NCBI GenBank assembly: GCA_905116865.2
Contig: CAJHNH020000700.1
Span: forward strand, 132,501 to 196,500
Reading direction: 5' to 3'
Origin: Candidula unifasciata
Taxonomy: Eukaryota > Mollusca > Gastropoda > Stylommatophora > Geomitridae
DNA length: 64,000 nt
Shown: positions 30,275 to 41,677 of the stretch, piece after piece
Numbering within the stretch: position 1 is the stretch's first letter
How the letters are laid out: every line of letters begins with the position of its first letter
Translations under genes and position numbers: made by a program
Notes under the pieces: generated by a model
What the model saw: the letters and a program-made list of their open reading frames with translations, nothing else
Database searches by the model: none
What the model was told of the DNA's origin: nothing

Positions 30275-32440
30275 CTAGGTCTTAAGGAACAATTTTCAGA
30301 TACAGTGTCTAATAAGTACCAGTTGTTGCAGCAGTTAGCTGAAGATGTCAGCACTGAAGTCTGCTGGGATCAGATCAAAGGAATCTTGTGTAGAAGTTCT
30401 TGGCAAGAAAGAACGGAAACATAAAGCGTGGATAACACCTAGGTTAGTTTTCACGTCCAGTAGTTTGCCATTACTTCTGAACGGTCGGCTTTCTTGATAC
30501 CACTGTCGAAACCAACACAAGGCGCATGGCCCACAGCTGGGATCGAACCCGGCATTACGAAGTGTTCGCATCGACTCAGCTACAGAGCCGACGGATAACA
30601 CCAGAAACCATTAAACTGATTGAAGAAAGAAAAAGCAAAAAGGCAGGCTTAATAGCAAAGCTAGAGCACATTATGAATACACAGAAGCCAATAAGGAAAT
30701 TAGAAGGTGTATAAGGGCAGATAAAGTGAAATATTTAAATGATCTAGCAGAGACAGCAGCAGCAATAGGACATCTCTGAGAACTTTACAATAAAGATCAA
30801 ATGGACAGATGGGTTGAATATTTTAAAATGCTTCTAAACAGACCAGGCCCAGAAGTTCCCCCAGATATCCAGCCTTTAGAAATGGAACTGGATATCAACT
30901 GTGAGATACCATCTAAAGAGGAAATTAGAAAAGCTATCAATCTTCTCAAGAAAGGAAAGGCGGCAGGTCCAGATGGTTTCCAAGCTGAAGCCATTAGGGT
31001 CAACATTAACACATCAACAGAATTGCTACATAGATTATTCAGTAAAGTCTGGGAGACCGAAGAAATACCAGCAGACTGGAGAGAAGGATATCTTGTGAAA
31101 CTGCCCAGAAAAGGTGATCAACAGGAGTGCGAAAACTATAGAGGAATTACGTTGCTGTCAGTTCCTGGAAAAATATTAATAGAATTATTTTGGAAAGATT
31201 AAAAGATGCTATTGATAAAAAGCTAAGAGATGAACAGGCAGGTTTTCGGTCAAACAGATCCTGTACTGACCAAATAGCCACATTATGTGTTATAATAAAG
31301 CAAAGCATTTAACTGAACTCACCACTTTACATTGGATTTATAGACTATGAAAGTGCATTTGACAGCATTGATAGAGAATCTCTCTGGAAATTGATGGGGC
31401 ACTATGGAATCCTTCAGAAAATTATTAAGTTAGTAATGACAACATATAAAGACATGAAATGTTGAGTTCTTCATGAGGGAAAGCTAACAGATACATTTGA
31501 AATAAAAACAGGTGTGCGACAGGGATGTCTTTTGTCGTCTCTCCTATTTTTACTGGCTATAGACTGGATTATGAAAACAGAAACTCCTAACACCAAAAAT
31601 GGAATTCAGTGGACCCCAACAAGACAGCTTGATGATCTGGACTTCGCTGATGATATTTCTCTTCTGTCCCATTCACGGAATCAGATGCAAGATAAATTAA
31701 ATTTACTTGATGCGAGATCACAGCAGCTTGGTCTGAAAATCCATAAAGGAAAGACAAAGATAATGAGAATAAATCAGGCAAAATAGTAATGTGGTTTCCC
31801 TTAATGGCACCCCACTCCAAAACGTGGAGTCGTACACCTATTTAGGCAGTAATGTAAATGAAGATGGAGGAACTGATAGAGATATTAAAATAAGAATAAA
31901 AAAGGCAAGAGGAGCTTTCATAACACTAGGGAATTTGTGGAGATCAAAAGAAATTAAAAGAAATACTAAACTGACAATTTTTAATTCTAATGTCAAATCA
32001 TTACTTTTTGAATGGGGCTGAAACATGGAGAACAACTGAGGCAATTACTAATAAATTACAGACATTCATTAACTTGTGCCTGCGCAGAATAGAGGAAATT
32101 AAATGGTATGATAGAATAACTAATGTAGAGCTTTGGGAGAGAACTAAACAGGCTCCAGTGGACCAAGAGGTGAGGAAAAGACGGTGACGTTGGATAGGAC
32201 ACATACTGAGAAAACAGCGTAACTAGAATGTCTTTGCATTGGAACCCACAGGGGCATAGGAATAAAGAAAGGCCAAAAACACATGGACAAGAGAGCTCAA
32301 GAATGAAGTTAGAAAGATGGGGAGGACATGGGGAGAGCTCCATGTAATGGCGAAGGATAGAACAACTTGGCGTGAGTTGGTTGAGGGCCTATGCTCCATT
32401 TGGGGATAGAAAGGCAAAAGAGAGAGAGAGAATAAATATT
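30275..32440 (+). mobile_element. Long degraded non-LTR retrotransposon (endonuclease linker and reverse transcriptase)
   Basis: Reading through frameshifts, blocks appear in normal order. They are VEVLGKKERKHKAWITP (split by a SINE), IEERKSKKAGLIAKLEHI, KKGKAAGPDGFQAEAIRV (30950), YLVKLPRKGDQQECENYRGI (31087), FIDYESAFDSID (about 31336), RQGCLLSSLLFLLAIDWIMK (31514), LDDLDFADDISLLSHSRNQM with the catalytic FADD (31628), and VESYTYLGSNVNEDGGTDRD. The 3' end, to GCCTATGCTCCATTTGGGGA, is shared with 16655, 53310 and 62725. A stop lies near 31464 and frameshifts near 31200 and 31786. The first endonuclease motifs are missing, so the copy is 5' truncated. Confidence 0.9.
30430..30602 (-). mobile_element. 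tRNA-derived SINE (family C) inserted in the LINE, with 10-bp duplication
   Basis: GGATAACACC occurs at 30430-30439 and 30593-30602; the SINE is 30440-30592. On the minus strand it begins GTCGGCTCTGTAGCTGAGTC (box A) and contains GCCGGGTTCGATCCCAGC (box B). It interrupts LINE codons for AWITP. Another copy lies at 33550-33755. Confidence 0.9.
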
Positions 32441-32819
32441 TAACTCTTTTCTGCAGGGCAGAGCTGAGCAATGGGGGAATTTCCATCAGTGCTGCATCCT
32501 CATCTTCAGCAGCCAACGAAAAGTTCCACTTCCAAATGAGCCGTATGGGGTAACTCGGGGTAATGAAGCCTATCCTCTCAACTTCAATTTTCCTCCCTGT
32601 CAAGTGTCAAAGCAATAACTCCATGTTGCAAAGCTTGTCTTCCCTTCTCAGAAATGACCAAAGAAAAGAAGCATCATATCAGAAATGACGAGTGCAAGAG
32701 CATCATATCTGCAGACAGTCATATGAAGATAAAGTCAGATAGTGATGTCGCCTGCTGGCCTGAATAACTAGTGTTTAAATATGCATCACAGCATTTTTTT
32801 AAATTTATTGTTTTAAAAT
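32441..32819. other. No gene supported
   Basis: A plus-strand TTTTCTGCAG acceptor-like site at about 32455 precedes a 32-codon frame (SNGGISISAASSSSAANEKF) ending in a stop. It has no partner exon and I do not call it. Confidence 0.3.
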
Positions 32820-32949
32820 TTTAACTAAGATCAAAACAGCATAGATGAGATGTCTTAGGAGAGCTGCCAGTATGACAAAACCAGATAAAATCAGGAATGA
32901 AGAAACAGAAGAAGACTAGGACTGAAACCAGTCATACAATTCATTAAAG
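32820..32949 (+). mobile_element. LINE C-terminal scrap
   Basis: The plus strand reads RCLRRAASMTKPDKIRNEET with a degenerate KPVIQFIKE, matching the frame at 9591 (INRIQNHEIRRMLGIKPVLQ). Confidence 0.6.
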
Positions 32950-33205
32950 AAATTTCCCTGTGTGGGTTCCCGGGCCCTATTATAGGGAAAACAAGAATAG
33001 ATATGTCCTAAGAGTCGACTGAGCTTCCTTCAAAGTCGGAATGCATCTACCTGACAGACAAGGAACCAACAGTCTACACGCAAATGAGTCAGATCTGTCA
33101 AACGGATGCACATGCAACACTGCAGTCCAGAAGTGGATTAACAACCAGAACTTTTCGCTGGAGTTTACAGCCGGTGAACAAGAAGAAGAAGAAGAAGAAG
33201 ATTTT
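32950..33205 (+). repeat. Dispersed repeat family A with GAA tail
   Basis: Landmarks GTGTGGGTTCCCGGGCCC, AGTCGACTGAGCTTCC, GTCGGAATGCATCTACC, AACTTTTCGCTGGAGTTTAC and CCGGTGAACAAGAAG. It ends in an AGA microsatellite at 33178-33200, which suggests a retroposed unit with a simple-repeat tail. Confidence 0.75.
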
Positions 33206-33234
33206 AACTGACCTTAACATTTCTAAATTGACCT

Positions 33235-33350
33235 TGGATCTGTGGTTGGCCCAGCCAAAAATGGGTACCACAAAAAGTCCTGGGAAGTAAAGGCCACTTG
33301 GAAGATGCTGATTACAACATCATCCACTGACTGCTGTACAAAAACTGTTT
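33235..33350 (+). mobile_element. SINE family B body fragment
   Basis: GGCCCAGCCAAAAATGGGTA, CCTGGGAAGTAAAGGCCACT and GCTGATTACAACATC match the body of family B without its tRNA head. Confidence 0.55.
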
Positions 33351-33549
33351 TCTAGACACCCCAGTACTTATCTCAAAGTGTTTTTAAAAAAAACAGGTGA
33401 CGGTAAATACCACAAAGTGTCCATAACAGTATTACTAAAACAAATTATGCCTACAAAAAAGGGGGCCCGTACTGTGTCCCACCAGGGGGAAAAGCCCTGG
33501 GTCTAACACTGTTTGTTTTGTGCACCAAAGATGTAAAAGGGATCCTTTG
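33351..33549. other. No feature recognised
   Basis: Unassigned. Confidence 0.3.
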
Positions 33550-33755
33550 CTTTATTTAGTGAAGAAGTTGGCATCTGTGGCTTAGGCGCTGCAAATATGC
33601 TTCAAATTCTGAGGTTCCCAGTTCGATTATAGCTGCAGGTGATTTGACAGTAGACCACCTTGCATTGTTCTTTACAGTGGCATCAACAGCAGACCATTCA
33701 AAAGCAATGGTAAGCTATTGAACGTAAAACTGCCTAGTGTAATCATAATCACAAA
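33550..33755 (+). mobile_element. SINE family C
   Basis: Box A-like GTGGCTTAGGCGCTGCAAAT and box B-like GGTTCCCAGTTCGATTATAG. The body CAGACCATTCAAAAGCAATG and GTAAGCTATTGAACGTAAAA corresponds to the complement of 30440-30500. Confidence 0.7.
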
Positions 33756-33888
33756 CATAAAATAGAATAAAAATAGAAAGCTAGAGTTGATTCTACATTC
33801 TGTAACGGATACGCAACTACTTTTTAAGTGACAGAGTTAAAGAGTGAAAACTTTTTGTTTTCCAGAAGATTCTTGAAACAGTCCTTAC

Positions 33889-33968
33889 CTAGTTTGTGCT
33901 TCTTTCTTTTCTATCAGGGCTCTTTTCCAAGCAGGCACATCCCTGAACCTAGTTTCATAGTCTTGCAC
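33889..33968 (-). CDS. ESPN: Espin-like exon with PAWKR block
   Basis: Acceptor ATCTGTAG, 80 bases, donor ACTAG/GTAAGG (phase 0 in, 2 out). It encodes VQDYETRFRDVPAWKRALIE and KKEAQT. Espins have a second Pro-Ala-Trp motif at this position. A TAA would follow at once if the intron were retained; the family's final PW-containing block was not found below it. Confidence 0.8.
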
Positions 33969-36900
33969 CTACAGATATGAAAGCACGATACATATCAGAT
34001 TCACTATATGTGCTGATTTTTGATAACACCATAAACTGGAATACATCCCCCCTCCCCCACCTAAAAAAATGTGACAGTGACAATCTTTCAGAAAAGTTCT
34101 TGAAACATCATACACAATGAGGTTTACCATATAATTACCTTGCAAACTGACAACTATGAACCTCTTTTAGCATTAAAAGTCTATGCTTAAGCACCAGCAA
34201 GGAAATAAAAATAAAAATTTTGAGAGCACACATCTTTCCAATAGCAACACACAGATGTAAGTCATGGACTATCTCCCAGTCACTATGAAAGAAATTAGGG
34301 GTTTTGAGCTAAAATGCTATAGAAAGATTCTCAGAATATCATGGACAAAGAAGAAAAGAAATACTGACATTTTAAATGATCTGAACATCAAGGAAGCATA
34401 CACTGGCTTATAAACAGCACCTTGTCTCAGAAGCTAAAACATTTTGATCATATCAAGCGCCATGTGGGACTTGAAAAATAATTGCAGAAGGCATGGTACC
34501 AGGAAGGAGAGGCAGGGGGCTGATCAATACAAGGATGGACAAAAGATGTAAGTGTCTCCTTGAATATGAAAGTACACTAGGTGGGAGAGAGACAGTTTCC
34601 TTCAGTCAGACCATGATAAGAGCAAAGGACCTGCTACATGATGATGAGCCTCTTTTAACTATAGCGAAAAGGCAGAATATGTATTGGCAGTGACATGTAA
34701 CAAGATCTATCAGCCTCTCAAAAAACTAAACTACAGGGCTCAGTAGAGAGGAATGGAAGAAGAGGCCTGGATACAGAACTTGACTGACTGTACAGGCCTT
34801 AAGCATGCAACCATGAAGTCAATCGCATCTGACCCTCAAAGGTACAGGCAGCTGATCAGACAGTCAACAACAATTGGCGACCCAACAATATGCAGTGTTA
34901 TGGGATGATGATGATGAAGGACTGAAACCTAAAGGTTTCATCTTATTTTGTGTTCACCCATATGTTGTGGTTTGACCCCTACCAGGAACACAGAACAGAC
35001 AGAACTGAGATATCTTTAGGCAGGACAAGATCACATACAGTCAAGGACACTAAGCCACAACTACTAGCACAACAAATCATTTAAGCCATTGAACTTGGTG
35101 CAATTGAAACAGATAATAATTCTAACCCACGTTGTCTTCAGTAGGGTTGAACATGGTCACATAACTTTTTACTTAAATAACAAACAAACAAATGTTGTGG
35201 TTGACAGCTAGTTTGAGATCTCCTTGCCTTTCAGCCCAACACATCCAATTTTTGCAAATTAGTTGCTTTTTACAACACGCTTGTTAAGAGGGAATGCCCC
35301 CTCCCCCCAGACCCCATATGAGGATGCTGACTATGGAACATACTGCATGCTGCCATACAATTTTAATATTCTTCTCCTCCTCTTTATTCACCGCCTTCAA
35401 CTTCCAGCAGGAAGTCCTGGTTATTCATACATTTGGACGCTGGCTTAGTGCCAGGGCCTGAGTTTTGCATGTGCATCTGCTTTACTGGTTTATTTGTGAG
35501 CAGCTGGTTGTTCCTTGCCTCTCAGGCTTATATACTCCAACTTTGAAGGATGTCGACAATTGGTCGACTCTTACGATATGCTTCTTGGGGAGGCAGTGAT
35601 TCTATTCTCATTTTCCCCACAATGGGGCCAAGGAACCCACGCGGGGACATTTTTTGTTAAAAACAAATGTTATTTTCCGTACTCCCCTCTTGGACTGCAA
35701 CTTGAAGGTTTGACACCCAGTGACTTAAAGATTCACTTCTTGGATGCCACTCCAGCAATAACAAATCCTGTAAAGCTGGCTGCCACCTTTACTTCCCATA
35801 AACTGCTTGCCACTCATTTCAGGCTGGGTCAGCATGGAAGCCAAGGCCAATTGTTTTGAGAGAAAGCATCAGCCAGATGGTGAACAATGGTTAACCCTGC
35901 TTATCGACACCACAAGAACTTACAGACTTTTTCTCCTCATAGTCTTTTTGAGCTTTCTCTGCAAGGTGTTTAGCCAGGACATGCCTGCGCCACTCAGGAA
36001 TAGCTCTCCCCGTTGCATCCACTGTCTCTACTTTATCCAGGAAGTTCTTGGGATCAAACTGTCCAGTTAAGGGTGAGCTGTCAGCCTGCCAGGGATAGAC
36101 ATTTCACAAATTGGTATGTGGGAAAAGTGAACAAAAAAATATAACTTTGAACAAAGAAGACACAAACAATAGATTGCACAATTTGTTACCTGGCATATTT
36201 CACTGTATCTTCTGCATACTACAGTAACAATGACATAAATGAAGCAAATTAGTGAATCCTTTATAACTGAAGTAAAATTTCAACAATGATCAAACATAAC
36301 TGCCTGTTTTTACCAGGGCAGCCTTAAAGATAGAACCATTTCTATCTATATACAGAGTCCCGGGTGCAGCTGACGAATTGCAGAAGCTTCCAGAAATCTT
36401 AGCGTTCTTCCATTGGTTGATGTATGAAGGATTTGAAATGCATTGTTCTTAGTTACCACCTGCCCAGATTTCAGAAGTTGGCATGCTATTGCAGAGGGGT
36501 TATCTTTGCAGCCAGTATTCTCATTTTGAATAGTATTTTGCATGGCTTTTTCCCACCCACACTAGAATGAGCTCGTACAGAAAGACCTCATCAACAGGAA
36601 CTTGCTTAAGAAACACATTCAGTTAAATAGAAAAAAAAAAACATCTGTTCCCAGCAGGGATGTATTATTGTTATTAACTGCAAAAGTAAAAGAATAAAGG
36701 ACCATTTTCCACACCTTCAGGTGTATTGGGCACATAGGGCTAGACCTATATTTTCCAGACCAATCGGCACTCGGTGGGTGATGTGGTCAACATGCCAGCT
36801 GCCTTTACTTCTCATGATTTTATCTGGAACAAATTTAAGGCTGGACTGACCAGTGAGGCAATGCCATTTTTAGAAAAGTTCAGCTCTATCAGGACCTTTG

Positions 36901-39900
36901 GATCTGCAGGCGAGCGTGTAACCGCTAGATCATGGCGGCTCCCTATTGGTCAGTTCCCACTCAGTTAACATAAACAAAAATTCTGGTCCTAGCAAAGGAT
37001 TTCTTATTAGTGAGCATAAATTGTTTCTAACACTAACTTGATTTTTCCCCCGTTAAATCTGAATTTATGTTAACGAGGTGACATTAAAGTCCTTCTACAC
37101 TGACATGGAGTGACAACGGCCACTGTTACTTTTCAAGCAATGGATCACAAACAGTTCCTCTCCACAGCGCTTAGTGGCAAAATAGGAACTGATGATGATG
37201 ATGATGATGACCAACAACAGTTAACAACATGAAGGGACAATGCCTGTTCCAAAAAAAAAAAATCTACAAGAAAGGTGCACGCACCCATGTGCACACACAC
37301 AAACCAACCCATAAATAAAAATAGGAGAGAAAACAGAAAATTAAGGAAAGACAGAAGGCTCAACATTACAGAACCATTTAAAACATTTTTTTTTCTACAG
37401 ATATTAGCTTTTATGAGCAGAAAAATTACAGGCAGCAAAACAAAACACTCAGAAAAATATCAACTTAATAGAATGATTATATTATGGTCCTCAAATATGA
37501 TGTTAACAAATAAATCAAAATAATTACAAATAACAGAATTATATCCAGTATGTGATTACATGCACTGCTCTGAAATGTATAAAGTGAGGATGAAGTGGTT
37601 TGGACATCCAGTAAGAATGCAGCCAAACTGTATATAAAGCCTTCTACTACAGAGCATCTGGGCGGAGACAAGAGGAAGTCCAAGGAAGAGATGGATAGAC
37701 AGTATAGCCGAATACTGCAAAAAGATCCGAACATGAAGGTAGATTCGCTAATAAACAGCATCTTGTCTCAGAAGCTGAAATATTTTGGTCATATCATGCG
37801 TCACACGAACTGGAAACAAATAAAAGCAGAAGGCATATTACCAGGAAGGGGCCATCCAACATAAAGATGGGCATAAGTTATAAGTAACTTCTTGAATATG
37901 AAAGTACACTAGGTGGGAGAGCTGGCGAGAGACCGAGTTTCTTTCAGGCAGACCGTGATGAGAGCGATGTTTTGCAAAGGACCTGCTACAAGATGATGAT
38001 GACCGCAAAAAAAGAGGCTAATATTCTTGTATTTTAACCAATCTCGGGAGCTCCGAGATTTCTTGGGGAATTTCTCAGAAGTCACCCAGAAACTCCTATA
38101 TTATGTGGGTTACGGTTAGTGTTAGTAGCTGTTCAATTAACAATAACCATAAAACACTGGAACTGCTTTATTCTGGGGCAGCGGTTCTCAGACTGGGTGC
38201 CACAGCAATAATCAAAATTTGCTTGAGATCAGCAAAGACAGCAGTTTAAAAAAGAAATATTGTGAAAAAAGCCAAGAAGGGTTCTTGATGCAGATAGATT
38301 CACAAGACAATGTTACTGGTAAGGCTGCAGTGCATTCTCAACACATGCATACATTAAAAAAATTTTTGTTTTAAACATATGAGCTAACTTTCTGGGTCAA
38401 GTGATCTGAGTAAAATTAACTAAACTTACAATATACATCAAGGAAATAATGAAAAATTAATCCAAACAGTGTCATTCATCGCATTAACTCCCAAGGAACG
38501 CATCATACATTCATTGGTTACTTACTGCTTAGAAGCCCAATGAACGCATAATGCGCTGACTTTACGTCTCTCTTCACTACTAGGCCTTGGGCCTGTGATA
38601 TTAAACCCTCTGGGACTCAAAGAGTTAAAGACAAATGAACATTAAATGTGCACTGCTTTATCTTCTTTTCCTATGTATTCAAATCGCTTTAAGGGTAGGA
38701 GTGCCATACAAAATTGGTGCCAGACAAGGGTGCCGAGGCCAACAAAAGTTTGAGAACTGCTACTCTAAGGTGTCATGTGTTGGTTTTTTTCAACATTTTC
38801 ATCATTTGTTACGCCATTATTCCCAATGTGTGTTACTTTTGTTCGTTTGTGGCAAGTGTTTGGAAGCAGTATTCTTACTTCGTGACTTTGCCTTCGCCAT
38901 GAATTTCCTTGACCTGTCAGCACTGCTGCATCTGACCCTAACCCACCAGTATACATACATGGAGACTATTGGTCCTTTCCAGGGCACATCCAGCCACCAC
39001 CCCAAGATGGCTCTTTTAGGGCCCGCACCATTCAGGGCTCACCCAAAAATATTCCAAATTCACATCTCACACCATAAGTTCTAGCTAAAAGAAACACGTG
39101 CTGAAGCCGAACTTTACAGGTGGCTGAATTACAAAAAATAATGAAGTTCATACTACAGACAACATTGCATATATAGACAATCTATTCGGGCAAACAAGAA
39201 GGAAAAAGAATAAGAAGAAACTAACTATACGCCCATCCCCTCCCAATCCAAATAATACAGGACTTACCATTGAAGTCCCTAGAAATGCCCTACAAAATCT
39301 CAGAGCGCCCGAGATGGGGTGAAATAAAAGAATGGTACCAAAAGGAAGAAAAAGCCATTAGTAAAACCAGTTTAGAAGTGCAAGGCAAATACCTAAAATT
39401 ACCAATACCTAATATGACCACACTTGGCAACAGTGTGATGATAAAAGAAAGAAGGAGGAAGAAGTTGACAACAAACCTTGACCTCTCCCTGATGTGCACC
39501 TCCTTTTTTGGATTGGTAAACCATGCTGACCCCTTCACCTTTGCTCTTGGCCCTCCTCAAGGACAAGTTAGAAGTTCCACTAACAGCTGACTGAATATCT
39601 GGAAGAAGAAAAGGTGAAGAAGTCATTTCATAACTCATAATCAATTAGTTTTCTCCTTCTTTTATTTCATGTTAACCAGCTGTAAACTCCAGCATAAAGT
39701 CCTGGCGTTTTATCCACTTCTTGACTTTGGTCATCTTCCAGGACTGGAGTTTAGCATGGACATCAGCTTTACAGATCTGGCTTTTGGTATGCAGACTGCC
39801 GGTTCATCCTCTCAGGCAGAGGCACTCCAGCTACGTAGGAAACATTGATCCTATCTAATCTGGCCAGGCTCCCAGCTGGGAACCTGTTTCTAGAAAGACT

Positions 39901-41579
39901 ACAAAGAGGTGCAGATAGGTCTTTTGCAGTATGAACTCTGATCCAGGGGCACCAACATGTGCTCAGCACTTCTGTATCCCAGTCAGTTTTCATACACATT
40001 AATGTTTGTCTTTTGTTCAGTTCATGAGTGCGGTCTTTACAGAGATCCCTGGGGGTGAAGCCTTTATCAGGTGGCTAGCTGTTCTAAACAGAGCCACAGA
40101 GCTGTATGGGATCAGATCTAGTGCAATGAAGTCAATCTTCTCACCTTTAACTTTTAAATGTTTGTCAATATCTGGAAGAGAGAATCTCCTCGCCTTTAAC
40201 TTTTAAATGTTTGTCAATATCTGTGCAAGAGACACAACTTTTCCACAAGGCTGGGAAATCCATATTCAAAGCAATGATTCCCCATTGTAAATTTGAGCAA
40301 AGACACAAACAACAGTTGTAGAATTTACTGCATGACATATTTCGCTACATCTTGTCAGGTGCTTTATTACAGAATCACAGAATGCTAAGCTTTGTTGAAG
40401 CGACCATGATAAATTGCTTCTGTCCACACAAAAAAGAAATCACTGTACAACTGTGTTCGCCTTGCTTAAAAAACAAGAGGCAATTATTTCTGAGAATGGC
40501 AGATTTTGTGTTTCAGTAAGAAGAATTTGTTCTTGTGGGTCACTGCATTCAACCGTTTCTGTAGTTTGGCATAAAAGGGTCTTGTACTTGTTACTGATCA
40601 GTGTCTTTAATTTGCATCAACAGACCATGAAGGGGATGGGCATGAAACTGACTGCTTTATTGCTCAAAAACATTAGGTGCAATAGCCAGTCGGCTCTCCT
40701 GTAAACTACAGCCGGTAGACAACAGTAGACTGCCGGTTAGTCGGAGTTCTGTCCCTTGGCTACAGTGCAATTACGGACTGGAGAAGGCACGAATCAGACC
40801 ACAAAGTGAGGTCGACATGCCTAGCAGACCCTACGCTGCGACTCAAATTAGTGACCGCGATCAATTACCGCTTCTTGCGACGCATTACGGAGTGGATTAG
40901 AGGGAACGATACAAGTGACAGAATTACTGTGTGTTGGTGATAGACAGCGTGCAGTGCCCTACTGTCATCATACGGTTTGGGTTTGGGTTAGGGTTAGGGT
41001 TTGGGTTGCTACTTTGAGTTTGTGCGACGACGAGATGCGGCGACACTACCTGTAACCTAACCCACACCCTAACCCTAAGCCTAACCCATACCCTAACCCT
41101 AACCCAAACTGTATGACTATAGCAGGGCAGTGCACGCTGTCTATCGCCAACACACAGTAATTGTGTCAATTGTGTCGTTCCCTCCTTTTCCATTCTGTAC
41201 TTGACTGTAGCCAAGGGACAGAACTCCGACTAACCGGCTGACTACTGTTGTCTACCGGCCGTAGTTGACAGGAGAGCCAGCCAGTCTATTAAGAACAAAT
41301 CAAGAAAGACCAAGTATGAGCTGGCTGAAGGGCTATGTTCCACTGGCAGTGGAAAAACAAAAAGAGGAAAATAATGGCATATCCATACAACTGGACAGAC
41401 TATTCATACCTGCAATAAGATTATGTTTGCTCTCTACAGGGCTGAAGGGCTGGGAGCTTGTAGAAGAGCTGCTGGATGATCTGGAGTGCTGCCTCATGGG
41501 TCTGGGAACAAATTATGAGATGTCAAGTCCTACATGATAAAAACTAAAATATAGATAGCACAATAATAATAATAATAAA

Positions 41580-41677
<98 letters not shown>

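Noticed and set aside
38635..39084. 149-codon plus-strand frame
   Set aside because: It crosses the end of a hAT-type MITE, shows no domain and lacks splice support.
39270..39590. 106-codon plus-strand frame (KSLEMPYKISERPRWGEIKE)
   Set aside because: The opposite strand has a better case, with a strong acceptor and compatible phase for the espin-like gene; the plus frame has no recognisable domain or partner exon.
40974..41109. Chromosome-end telomere or telomere fusion
   Set aside because: The repeats are short, degenerate, inverted around a small loop and enclosed in longer inverted arms, fitting a foldback element inside an intron.
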